64,000 bases of DNA from Capitella teleta. Its lineage: Eukaryota > Annelida > Polychaeta > Capitellidae. The translations under genes were made by a program, and so were the position numbers. The DNA is taken from assembly GCA_000328365.1 (NCBI GenBank), contig KB304303.1, positions 1 through 64,000 of the forward strand, read 5' to 3'. Positions 11,501-22,700 of the stretch are shown here, piece by piece. Position 1 is the stretch's first letter; each line of letters starts with the position of its first letter. The notes under the pieces were generated by a model, which saw nothing but the letters and a program-made list of their open reading frames with translations, did not search any database and was not told the DNA's origin.

Positions 11501-13633
11501 TAGCATTTTGTGTTGTCAGCAAAAAGGAGGCTTGGGCAGATGGAGGAGTCAGGAAGGTCATTGATGAAGATAGAGAAGAGTATGGGGCCAAGTACGCTCC
11601 CTTGGGGCACACCGCTGACTACGTCAATCCAGTCTGAGAGGGTGGAGGAAATCTGGACATGCTGTTGGCGGTTTGATAGAAAGCTTTTGATCCATTTTTG
11701 TAGATTGCTAGATATCCCGTAAGAGGAGAGTTTATGGAGTAGGAGAGGGTGTGATACAACATCAAATGCCTTTGAGAAGTCTAGGTAGGTGGTGTCTATG
11801 TTATGTCCGTTGTCGAGGGCTGTCGTCCACTGGTCAACGGCAATGAGGAGTTGGGAGATGCAGGAGTGACCTGAGCGGAAGCCATGTTGGGCGTTGTGGA
11901 TTCCAGGTATTCGGTGAGGGTGGATTTTATTATTCTTTCAAGGACTTTGCATGTCTCACAGGTAATACTGATTGGGCGGTAGTTGGCAGGGCTTTTCTTA
12001 TTGCCTTTTTTGTATTTGTCTTGGAACAGGATTACTACTGAACTAGTGAAGCTACACACGTTGGCTATACTACATTAATTGTTTTCCAAATAGGTATGAA
12101 GATCTGCACATGTATGAGTTACAGCATCCCAGCCCTGTCTTAGAGTGGATTGATGACCATCGTAAGTTGCAGCATTTCTTCCAGTTTGCATCATGTGCTA
12201 ATTCTTTGTGTTCTGTAGACGTTTGCATTGCTTGCCATTTGCCTGGAGGAAGAACTGAAATCCAGGAACTCAGTTTACCCTTGAAACTCCTTGCTGAAGA
12301 AGGGAAGGTGGGCTGATACTACCAAATTCCTGCTCTTCAATGTTTGATATGAAACTAACTTTAGAGTTTGAGTAAAGATCGTGATTTCAAAGTCATCTCT
12401 GGCGGATTTAACGTGGGTTGCATCACTGGTGTGAAGCATTTGGAAGGAGAAAGGTATGCAAACTAAATATTATAAATTACTGAATTATGGCTGATAAACC
12501 GTCCTTATTATATATTAATTTTCAGAAAAATTATAACAGCTGAAGCGGGATCAAATTCCGTTGCATTATGGACCCTGGGTGATGGGTCATCGGGTAAGTT
12601 TACATGTAGTTTGAATCAATTTGAATTAAATTAAATTTCAATTTTCTATAGGGGGTCTCATTCAGAAGGTTCGTACATTCACCAATTCTTGCCCTCAAAT
12701 TTACAAAGAGTAAGCCACTCATAATTATTATCATTCACATTCTTAGTATTTTTCACTCATCTCCCCGTCAGCCACTGTGCAGTACTTGCCGTGAATTCCT
12801 CTCAAGTGGCATTTGGCTCTTCTGTGAATGACCTTTGCGTAGCTGATACTCAACATCATCAACTGGTTTTCTCCCGAACAGGTTAGTTTAAAGATACTCT
12901 AAATGGAGAATCTTTGGTTAGTACTTTTTCAACCTGTTTTGTGCGACTAAAACTGAGAAAATTTCCGTTCAGCTCTTCCAACTCCATCCCCATTGCTGAC
13001 AGGCGTCCACTTCCTAGAGCCTTCTGTGCTGATGATTGGCTTCAAGCACAGCCACCAAATCTCCCTTATCGATATTCGTACAAAGCTTCAACCGGAAGAT
13101 ATTTCTCCAGCAGATTCAAATCTGTTTTATGACTTTAGTGTGGATGGCGATGCTGTGTACCAGGTTTCGTCAAACATGCAATTGAGCGTTCGTGACCTTC
13201 GAAACCCGTCAACTGTGGTTGCTCATCATAACCTAAAGCAGCAAACCACACCGGGAACATGTGTTCATATCCAGGTGATATCCGATCCGTTTGCTCAGTG
13301 CAATAATTACTCCTTCTCTTCCTGCTTAGGCATCTCCCTTACAGAGAGGTCATCTCTCAATATCAGGTATGCTGGGTAATTAATTTCACCTTGTGAATTG
13401 CGTATAAAATATCTCGCCATCCAGGGGCTGATTGCAACGTGCACTTATTCCATAATGAAAACTGGCAGCAGATCTCAAAATCCACTCCATACTTCAGTCA
13501 CAGAGGTCACGGGGTGGACGATCCAGAGGTCAAGGTCACATGTCACACCTGGCACCCTTCCATCGCCCGCTTGTTGCTGTCTTGTGGTCAAGATGGTTCA
13601 TTGCATGCGTGGAAACATTACAATAAACAGTAA
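8552..13633 (+). CDS. WDR73: WDR73-like WD40-repeat protein
   Basis: A WD40 propeller protein. In human cells WDR73 works with BRAT1 and the Integrator cleavage module and is found at spindle poles. Ten exons: 8552-8628, 12094-12161, 12219-12307, 12365-12453, 12526-12593, 12652-12709, 12772-12881, 12973-13274, 13330-13366 and 13425-13633, giving 368 aa (human 378). Diagnostic stretches are [19 protein letters not shown], then VLEWIDD near residue 45, [10 protein letters not shown], and a C-terminal propeller blade with FSHRGHG, CHTWHP and [13 protein letters not shown]. The ATG at 8552 lies in the exon that carries DDWIFDSI. Intron 1 is 3,465 bp against 46-91 bp for the others, because two LINE fragments occupy it. 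All junctions keep phase. The stop is only 75 bp from the convergent kinase gene. Confidence 0.93.
8681..8720. repeat. ATGATC/ATAATC microsatellite in WDR73 intron 1
   Basis: A short hexamer array (CATGATCATGATC and so on) grading into CATAATCATAATG. It lies just downstream of WDR73 exon 1 and upstream of the LINE insertions. Confidence 0.8.
9050..10665 (+). mobile_element. LINE fragment, CR1-group reverse transcriptase, 5' truncated
   Basis: Lies in WDR73 intron 1. The reading starts in the RT finger region ([20 protein letters not shown], about 9090-9145), continues through [32 protein letters not shown] and the catalytic FADDAK, then the thumb and C-terminal segment ([27 protein letters not shown]) to about 10400. 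It is degenerate: an in-frame stop near 9620, a frame change near 9870 and another stop near 10268. The 3' tail holds two tandem copies of ATTCAAGGTAC before 10650, which fits the short terminal repeats of CR1/L2-type LINEs. No endonuclease domain is present, consistent with 5' truncation. The CR1 assignment is from motif style only. Confidence 0.85.
10670..12060 (-). mobile_element. Second LINE fragment, opposite strand, CR1-group RT
   Basis: Meets the preceding LINE tail-to-tail. Read on the minus strand, it begins near 12025 with a [22 protein letters not shown] segment typical of the RT fingers, continues through [22 protein letters not shown] near 11612, and has LLFADNTK at the catalytic site, where FADDTK is expected. 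The C-terminal segment ([29 protein letters not shown]) follows near 11080. The frame shifts several times, so it is dead. Its sequence differs from the first LINE, so these are two families or old relatives. Both were spliced out of WDR73 as part of a single intron. Confidence 0.8.
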
Positions 13634-13708
13634 CAAATATTTATTCATCTAATTAATAAAAATTGTATAAAAATTGGTACAAGTCAAAGTGGAAAAACAG
13701 AAGTTGAA
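13634..13708. terminator. Overlapping convergent poly(A) region of WDR73 and the kinase gene
   Basis: Only 75 bp separate the two stop codons. A + strand AATAAA lies at 13655-13660 (another at 13622-13627 inside the WDR73 end), and the minus strand has AATAAA at 13640-13645. Cleavage downstream of each signal would make the two mRNAs overlap at their 3' ends. Confidence 0.65.
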
Positions 13709-16700
13709 TCAGCAGTTGGCTTCTTCCAGCATTGGTAGGAATTCTTTCGTGTTCATATATTCATCATTGCATTTAAACATGTTGGCAAGATGGCGAAACG
13801 AGGGTCGCTCAGGAGCATTGAATGTCCAACATTGTTTCATGATGTCATAGACGTTATCAGGACATCCCTCGGGCTGAGCCAAGCGGTTGTTGCGCTCCAG
13901 GAACTGCATGACTTGAGCCCCGGTCATCGAACCATACGGCTGATCACCGTATGAGAACATCTCCCAGAGGGTCACTCCGTAACTCCATACGTCACTGGCG
14001 CTTGAGAATGTTCCGTAGTACACAGATTCAGGGGCGTACCTATAAGTAGAGGGTCAGTGCTTCCAACAGTATCACTGATTAAAAGCAACCATTTGACAGG
14101 CCAGCGACCTCCTTTCTTCGCACTGTATTCATTACTGGTTCCAACAGCACGGGATAAACCAAAATCACCAACTTTGGCCTAAAATAATGGAAGTAGGTCA
14201 GAGGTGAAGAGTAATTAGGTTAAAGGTCACCTGTGTGCGTGAACTTAAGAGGATGTTGCGTGTGGCGAGATCCCTGTGAACAAATCCCTCTTTCTCCAAG
14301 TACATCATGCCTTGCGCTATCTGCCCAGCCCACAGGTACAAATTCTTTTTGGTAATCTTTTCTGGGTAGTCAAGGAGATAGTCCATTAGTGCACCTAATG
14401 ACACCAGCTCTTGAACCTGAAAATGGTAACTCAGCATTGTGGAAATTTATTATTTATTTTGCCGCTCACCAACATCAGGTATTCTCTCTCACAAACACCG
14501 ATTAATTTCACGATGCACTGGTGATCAAAGCGTACCATGACTTGAGCTTCACGTAAGAAATTTCCTCGATCCGTTTCCAAGTATTTGCTATTCAAAGTTT
14601 TGATTGCCACTGGGATCTGAAAGAGATAATGAACATAACTGTAATTGAACAACTCTGCACTACTCTTCTGACCATTTCCCCCTCGGGACTTCTCCACGTT
14701 CCCTTCATGACAGAGCCAAACTCCCCCTGGCCGAGCTCATACTCTGAATGAGAGCAGGAATATATAATGAAATCAGAACAATCGCAGTACAAAAAACTAA
14801 CCCAGAGTGATGGAATCGGGTTCTAAGTTGGTGGGGTCCTTGTGTGTGTTTGACTGTTTCAAGAATAATTAAACTGTGCCTCATTAAATCACTGAAATCA
14901 TTGAAACTGACATGGAGCCTTGGAAGGGTTGGGGGGAGGAAGGAATCTTTTCTCCGCAGTTCACTTTTCCTTGAGCAATCATGGTCAATCTTAAGTCTCT
15001 TCAAAGTGCCGTCTTGTTCAGTAAAAATGATCATCAAATATTAAATGGAGATCATAATGTACCTGGTCTGATAGCATGAGTGAGCCTGCCATCCATGCCA
15101 TCAGCATGCATGCAGTAATGCTCAATTAGATGCTCCAGGGAGGTAAACAAAGGTCCGGCATTTATAAAGTATAACGGTTTCTGTGGAGAGCGAATATACC
15201 GACTGATCTAATCACACATTATTCACTCACTCGGAATATCAAAACATTCATAACTTTGTTGCTAAATGAAACAGTCAGCGCGTCTTGGTCGGCAGCACGT
15301 TTTCGTACCAGGAAGTGACCATCTGCGTTGTGATACTGCTTCAGTAGTTCTGTGGCCATCTAGAGATTTAACTCTTTTGAATATGCATCAGATAAATGAG
15401 ATTGACGTACTGCACGATCTGTGTTTTCATGAAACCAATCTGATTTAGAGACTCTTGCTGTCGGGGGAACGTACGCGTCTAAGACATTGGAATTAGGATT
15501 CCAGTTGAGCGGAATTTACTTTTACTCACTGAGCATGTCACAAACTTCTGTATGTCCTTTGCTCTGGGCCAATGCATGTGGCACCTGATTCTGGGCATTC
15601 CTGGGCCAGGCAGGAACGTGAAATTTCAACAACTCCTGTTAAATGACAAATTCCAAAAGATCCCAGAGAAAAGTGATTGTACTACAGACCTTGATGCATT
15701 GTAAATGGCCGTTCAAGGCCGCTTCGTGAATAGCACAGTTCCTGCTGTCTCTGTGATGGTATAAAGGCATGGCTCCAGAATCCAGAAGAGCTTGGACAAT
15801 TTTGGGGAAGCCATTTTGACAAGCAATCTACAAATAAGCCGAAAAATCATATGAGACAGATTGGAATTATATTATATTGATATATTTTATATTATTGATA
15901 TATTTATATTATATATTATTATATTGATAGCAGTATAAATACCATCAATGGAGAGAATCCGTTGCGATCAGCAACATCAAGTTCTGCATCCATAGCGATG
16001 AGTTTCTTTGTCAAATTTAGAAATCCCCTTTTGCAGCTGAGGTGCAGAGCAGTGTCTCCTATGAAAATAAACATTATTGTTTCGTCATCAATTACCGACG
16101 TAGGATTACCTTGAGCTGATTTCTCGTTGACCCCAGGGTGAATCTTACACTCGAGCATCCTCAATGCATCAGACTCTTCTCCTCCTACAATACGCGTGTA
16201 TCATTCATTAAGAGAGTACAGTAGAGTTTGGACATTTACCTGATGACATGAGTTGATGCAGATGATTGGTGTATCCAAATTGAAGGCTAAGAGGAGGAGG
16301 GTATTGACCTTTGGGACAAGGGTTTCTCAGCTGAAATGGAAGACCGTCCGCTCCCTCAGAGTAATGCCTCACTAGGGCATCCAACCCTTTTAAAGGAATT
16401 TGAGGATTATTGTACATTTACATATTGATGTCATATTTTTACCCTCAAATAATTTCGATGACTTGCCGAAACTGTAAACACATTCTTTTCTCTGCACGAT
16501 AACGAAGTGCTGGCATTCGGCATCTTTGTGGCATTCATTTGAACTGATAATCGAGAGAACGAAGTCTCCATATGAGGATGCATTCTCACGGATCAAAAAT
16601 GTTCCAATGCCATCTTTAGCTGCAATGTATTTTAATATTATTGATTGATTAATAAAATTAAAAACTGAATGTTAATTGTATCATCATGTATCAAATCAAT

Positions 16701-16936
16701 TGGCCACACTTAATTAAAGGTTAATTGTCAGTGATGATCTGAGAAACAGACAAACAGAATACATCAGACTTACAGTTGCGCAGTTTGGTCTCGGACAGGG
16801 CCCTGTTGGTATTCGGGTGAAACCAGAGCAGTGGCCTCATCAACTTCTTCCTGGTCGCTGCATCTGCCAAGAGGGCCTTTTTAATGCTCTCTTGGGATAA
16901 TTTATTGTAATTAAGAGGCTGACCGGGGGCACTCAT
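13709..16936 (-). CDS. Shark/HTK16-type non-receptor tyrosine kinase (SH2-ANK-SH2-kinase)
   Basis: A cytoplasmic tyrosine kinase. Seventeen exons, from 5' on the minus strand: 16774-16936, 16443-16619, 16240-16386, 16110-16184, 15943-16058, 15690-15827, 15530-15635, 15411-15478, 15231-15359, 15063-15180, 14912-15012, 14802-14853, 14673-14743, 14470-14616, 14231-14416, 14090-14178, 13709-14039. They total 737 aa with every phase matching. Domains in order: N-terminal SH2 (WFH near residue 37, GTFLIREN), linker ADGLPFQL and PPPLSLQFGYTNHLHQ, ankyrin repeats (GDTALHLSCKRG, RNCAIHEAALNGH, NQVPHALAQSKGH), second SH2 (DWFHENTDRA, GHFLVRKRA), basic linker, kinase domain with glycine loop LGQGEFGSV, VAIK lysine, HRDLATRN, DFG, WPVKWYAPES and SDVWSYGVTLWE. 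Catalytic residues are intact. The order matches Drosophila Shark and Hydra HTK16, a family that, as far as I know, vertebrates lack. Confidence 0.95.
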
Positions 16937-17378
16937 GTTAAGAAAATGTTTATGCGATGATAACGAGCCGGATCTTAACCACTGACACGAATGACAAAGA
17001 TTAAATTTCAGTAATTAGCGCATGATACAAATGTTAGTTTATTCAACATAGCTTCCTGTTTCTAGCTGTCATGATTAATCCTACTGAGAAACAATTTTTA
17101 GTCAAAATCTGAAAATGTTACAGATTTGATGGATACAATGATATTGGCTAAAACCACGCTTGGCGAATCTGAAATTTAACGAAACAATCTTTTTCATTGT
17201 GTTTGAGTGCATCAACTTGTTAAAACGGAAAATTCACATTTTGCTTCTGCTTTAAATTACCCAAAATGATATATACAAGTAATGCATACTCCCCATGTTG
17301 ACACGGATTTCATATACCACGTGATCAAAACATGACCACGTTTTCTCGTGTTATTTGAGGAACACTACTGTACTTCTT

Positions 17379-17467
17379 GAGGAACACTATTCTTCTTGCA
17401 TCTCTAAAAAGTGCATTATGACTCATATCTCCACCATGGCGTGGTCACGGACATCGGTTTTCATGTA
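17379..17467 (+). repeat. 90-bp dispersed repeat, copy 1
   Basis: Starts GAGGAACACTATTCTTCTTG and runs through ATCTCCACCATGGCGTG to TTTTCATGTAT. It is about 90% identical to 32258-32347. A partial duplicate of its start (GAGGAACACTACTGTACTTCT) sits immediately upstream at about 17357. No termini or coding content recognised. Confidence 0.8.
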
Positions 17468-18599
17468 TGATCATATCACATTGGGGATACTGATGACGGA
17501 GAATGTCCGGCTTATCATTTGCATATCATTAACGGACGGCGAATTGTGCGGGTAAGACGGCGAATTGTGTGGAGTGGGACGGAGAATTGTGTGGAATTTG
17601 AATAATCGTTCATTATTCGAGAAATCCTGCATTGTTTACAACAAATGATATGTGCAGATACCAACCAGCCAATCTGGCTATCACCCAGTACCAAACATGT
17701 AGCTGTGGAGTGCACAGTTTTCAAACGTAAGCTCGCACAGTTTGACCACCCCCCGCAGAATCGACCTTTCGGCACACATTTTTGTTGATAGAAATTGATT
17801 ACAACTACATGTCGACCATGTCGAGTTCATGGAATGTTTGATATAGTGTCACCTGTCGTTTGGATGTGATTTTACTGATGTTTGACCGCTCATTGTAGAG
17901 AAAATGCAATTTTCTTGTCGCTAAAGACCAGTGAGACAGCGAATTGAGCCGGTGAGACGGCGAATTTTAGTTTGGTGGAGGTTTGATGCAATGCAAACTA
18001 TTGCCTGGGATGATCGAACACAATAGAATGCCTTCAAAGGAAACAATTGACCAATCAATTATACCAAAATGGAAGCCCTGGCCATTTAGAGTCTAGCATG
18101 AGAACATTGGAAGATTTTAAACTTGTAATAACAATAACACAAGAAATAAGAGACTTTGGCGGTACCAATTGTGCATGACTTGTGACATACACACATCCCA
18201 GTCTCGAATTTGATGTCAGAGATAGCTATCACTGATGTCAGCGTCATGGCTCACGCTTGACTAAAATTGAAGCGCGAATATAGCTAAAATTTTAGCTCAG
18301 AGTTTTAGCTTGCTGATGGGTCAACCGGATGGCTCACGGGATGGCCATCACAGGACCCACACGCAGCCATCGCATTAGCTCACTGATGGGTCGCTGTTGG
18401 CTAACAGATTACCCATGGGATAGCCACCACAACACTAACCATGTCAGTTAACTTTGACATTGGCTAATTTACATATCATTTGCATAATTATTGAATTACA
18501 TGTGCATTATCTGATTACTAATTATGTCATATTGCTGTGCTTTCATTAATGAAAGAAAAAACTCCAGATAACAGTTTTAATTGCATTCAATAATTATTA

Positions 18600-18690
18600 T
18601 TCAATCAAATCAATTCAAATGGTAAGAGTATTTGACTGGCGACCTTTGCAGCTCGAGTTGAGTGAGCTCCTGCATTGGAGGTCCATCGCT
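18600..18690 (+). repeat. tRNA-like fragment, possible SINE head
   Basis: TGGTAAGAGTATTTGACTGG followed by CGACCTTTGCAGCTCGAGTT resembles the D-arm-to-T-arm half of a tRNA gene with a degenerate B box. It lacks a clean acceptor stem, so it is not a functional tRNA. It may be the head of another SINE family. Confidence 0.3.
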
Positions 18691-18873
18691 CCACGTGGAT
18701 TACCATCTCTTAGCGAACACTTCTTGTAACGTTTCCGGTCTTGGTCTGCTTAGCTGCTGAATTTTCGTATAACTGCTGGAATAATGAAGCAATGTAATCA
18801 AGCACAACACATCAAAATAGTATACAAATCAATGTAAATTAATGTTTCAATAAATGACCCCACTCACCACCTG

Positions 18874-18901
18874 TTTTTTTTTTTTTTTTTTTTTTTTTTT
18901 T
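18874..18901 (-). repeat. 28-nt poly(T), possible poly(A) tail of a minus-strand retroposed sequence
   Basis: An uninterrupted T run. On the minus strand it reads as poly(A) after about 130 bp that follow a stop codon near 19021-19023 (end of a short open stretch with ELKERITHLQSEVPP). This would fit a retroposed transcript or SINE, but no source gene is recognised. Confidence 0.4.
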
Positions 18902-19337
18902 GCGGTCTTTTGTAAGTCCACTGCAAAAGTAGTCAAACTCCCCCCTGCTCGTCGAATTGCAGAATTTCGAAGAGGGAACTGACTGCTTCTGTGGCCTCTC
19001 CTTGTGGGGCCAGTGAGACTTTAAGGCGGTACCTCACTCTGCAGGTGGGTAATCCTCTCCTTGAGTTCAATCATTATTGCCACCAGCATTTCTAGGAGAA
19101 AAGAAGAAGAGAGAAGAAAATGAAAAGAACCATAATATTGAAAATGATGCGTAAAACTGCGTACTGTTTGGGCTGGTCTGCTGATTGCCCAGTTAAAATT
19201 CCAAGTACCGGTAGCATGGGAGTTGACTCTTTTGGCATCTGCGAAACGGATTCTGAAATACATGCTTATTAAGTAATGGTATGCATATAGCCTAACTGTT
19301 ATTTCATATCCAGGTTTCCACAACATGGGGCATAATT

Positions 19338-19628
19338 GGATTTTACGGCTCCACTCAACCCATTAGGGTGATACGGGCCCCAGGCCAGAACAGAAGCCTG
19401 AGACCGGGATTCCCCATATTCTTTACCGCTTAGAAAACACGCTCGACAGATGCAAACGTTTGCCATATTTGTATTCATGGATATTGATGAGCTCGCTGAT
19501 TGGTCGAACATTTTCATGCTGCCCAAACACATGCGTGAAAAAAATATTCGAACCCGGGACCAGGATTTCCCTTATTATCTTATAAATAAATCATAAATCC
19601 CAAGGGTCTTCATCCTGCACGCTATACC
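19338..19628 (-). repeat. Interrupted SINE fragment, minus strand
   Basis: Two blocks, about 19340-19426 and 19548-19628, match the 3' half of the SINE family on the minus strand (ATTTTACGGCTCCACTCAAC; AAATCCCAAGGGTCTTCATC). About 120 bp of unrelated sequence separates them. Part of the SINE (the GGGACCGGGATTTCCC region) appears on both sides, so this is either an insertion with duplication or the ends of two copies. Confidence 0.6.
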
Positions 19629-19762
19629 GTATCCTGTTATGTCGTGCGGTTGTGTGCATTAAATATTTATATTAATGCTGTATGCATGCATGAAGTTTTA
19701 TAACTAAATAAATATAAATAACTTAAAATATAGGCAGTAATGCACTCCCTGGAGGGGGGAAT

Positions 19763-22700
19763 TGTTAGCTGCATGCAGATTTGAAACCACTTATGTTCTT
19801 CTTGTGTAGTGTGTGCAGGTGTTGAGAGGCTGGTATAAGTGGTTTGCGAATAATCATAATTGCCTTAAATAGACAATCCATAGAATAGCGTCTTTTATGG
19901 GTTAAAATTTAATAGCGGACATTTAGTATCACACTCTTTCTATCGCCATTCGTTTTTATTGCTTTATAGTCGACCTATACTAAGCATTTTTTTTTAGTGT
20001 AATTGTATATTAGTAATTGGACGTCTTCACTATTGGTGTTCAAGATCGATTACGATAGCTCAACAGAGTTAATCACCATCGACCGAGCCTGGAATATCAC
20101 CGCGGCATTTATTGTTCAATATTACATGTATAGAATATACTTTATTTAGTCTTTTAGTCTTGTACAATAAGTGTGCTCGCTTTACATCGGTGCAGTCATA
20201 TACACGTACATGATTGTATACATGAGATTTAAGTGAATTCGTTTATGATCGTACAAGTGAATATATAGATGTAGTCCATGGTTGTATGCATACTGTGGTG
20301 TGCTCCCACAGCTCCTTGCAGAGCGCTCGTTCACATGATCCTTAGCCCGCCACCGAACTTGCAGCGCTCGATCACGTGACTTCAGTGGCCGCAGTCGTCT
20401 CTACTTAATCACTTGAATAAAGAGTTCAGTTCATTGTCAACTCGTGTTTGAGTTCCCTTCATTGGTGACCCCGTATACTACAACACGCAAAATGGTGGTT
20501 ACAACCAGCACGACTACAACGACGACATCCAGCACGCCTGCGACGTCCGGTGTGCCCAGTGTGTCCCCGGCACAGCCACAACTCCATGCCGTGTCTCTCA
20601 AGCTGCCACCACTCTGGACTGAGGATGTGGATGGATGGTTCAACCATATTGAGAGCCAGTTCGCCATCCGCAACATCTCTGCACCCGCGACCAAATTTCA
20701 TTATGTGGTCTCCACCTTGGATTCGTCCGTCTCCTCCCGAGTGCGAGCAGTGCTCCGCAGCGAGGATGCGGATTACGCAACCCTGAAAGCCGCTCTTGTG
20801 GAAAAGTACACGCTCGGGCCTTACGAGCGCGCTGAGTGCATTTCGGATATTCAGGCGCTGAATGGCCGGAAGCCGTCGGAGGTGATGGATACCATACTTC
20901 TGCTAATCCGGGATGAACGTCCTGGATTGCTCTTCCGCCACCACTTCATCTCGATCCTGCCGGATTTTGTGCACAACGTGTTGGAGTTCAGCACTGAGGT
21001 GGACCCGTGCGTCTTGCAGCCGAGGCCGACCGCATCTACCTTGCGGGACGCTGTCGCAAGCTGCCCTGATGGAGGCAAGGGAAGCGGAGGACAGCTATGT
21101 GAACCCGGATGTGAACGCCGTCCGCCGCCAACACGATCGTGACCGTTTCCTCTCAACGCACAACGCTTGCGATCGTGGCTCGGAGCTCTGCTACTATCAC
21201 CGCGTCTTTGGAGAGCGTGCGCTGAAGTGCAATTGTAAGGGCAAGGACGCGAAGGAGGAAAACGCCTACAGGGGTCGACAGCAGTAAGCGCCGTCGGCCC
21301 CGCTCAGCTGCTAGTGACTTACGTCTTTTCGGGCACGGTGTTCCTCGTCGATACCGGGGCACAGGTGTCCCTTGTGCCCCGCGACTCAGCCTTGGCTAAA
21401 GGCATGAGGCCCTCGATCGACCCGTGCCCTCAACTCCGCACAGCTAACGAATCGCCAATCGCCACCTTTGGAACCGTGGCAGCCACCGTCAGCATCGCCT
21501 TGGGAGGGCTACCAGGCCAACTTCATCGTCGCCGACGTCAGTCGCTCCATCCTCGGCACTGACTTCCTCCGCAGCCATGGCCTCCTCATCGATATACGTG
21601 GCCAGCGGCTCCTTGATGCCAGCACCCTCGTCTCTGTGCCGTGCGCCGTCAGCTCCGTGGATCCCGGATACGCTTCCCCAGTGCTTGCCGCCGTGGACGA
21701 GTTCTTCCAACTCTTGGCCGAGCACCCAGCCGTCCTGACGCCAACCTTCAACGCCGAGACCCCAGCGCATGGGGTCTACTACCACATCAAGACCAAAGGA
21801 CCCCCGGTGTTTGCCAATATTCGCCGCCTGGATCCCGTGCACCTGCGAGTTGCAAAGGAGGAGTTCTTAGGGCTCGAGAAGTTAGGCATTGTGCACAAGT
21901 CTAGGAGTGCTTGGAGCTCGCCGCTTCACCTCGTCCCGAAAGATGGTAATTCCTGGAGCCCGTGCGGGGATTATCGCCGACTCAACAATGCAATCGTGCC
22001 TGATCATTAACCAATACCTCATATGATGGACTTCACCGCCAAACTGGCAGGCTGCAATGTCTTCTCTAAGCTGGACCTGATCCGGGGCTACCACCAAATA
22101 CCCGTAAAGTGGGGCCTGCAAGACAGCCATCGCTACTCCCTTCGGCTTGTGGGAGTTCCTTCGGACCCCTTTCGGCCTCCGGAATGCGGCCCAGTCTTTC
22201 CAGCGACTCATGGACCAAGTACTCCAAGACTTGAACTTCACTTTTGTCTACCTCGATGACATCTTGGTTGCAAGCCCTGACAGGGAGCAGCACATCCAGC
22301 ATCATCTCGATCAATGGCAACCCCTCGCTTTCTTCAGTCGCCAACTGTCGTCTGCCGAGAGCCGCTACTCTGCTTTCGATCGCGAGCTGCACGCCCTTCA
22401 CGCCGCTGTCCGCCACTTCCGCTACATGCTCGAGGGTCGCCGCTTCATCGTCCTCACCGACCATCGTCTACTCATCGACGCGCTCCGTAAAAAGACAGAC
22501 CAAGTTTCTGCGGTGCAACAGCGGAAACTCTCTTATCTAAGCAAGTTCAACCTGGATGTACGGCACATCGCCGGTAAAGACAACGTTACCGTTGACTGGC
22601 TATCGCGCACGACAGTCAGCTCTGTGCCTCTCGCCATCGAACCCGCTGCCCTCGCCGCCGCGCAGTCCTCGAGCGACGACACTCGCACCGCTCGCCTTGC

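Larger units (their letters stand above)
16937..18873. other. Intergenic DNA with minor repeats, no gene
   Basis: Upstream region of the kinase gene, so its promoter lies at the left end. I see no supported ORF. It contains a 90-bp dispersed repeat (17379-17467), three spaced copies of GACGG(C/A)GAATTGTG at 17535, 17556 and 17578 with related words near 17934-17968, an imperfect repeat of GCTCACTGATGGGT-like words at 18240-18430, and a tRNA-like stretch near 18600-18690. Confidence 0.5.
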
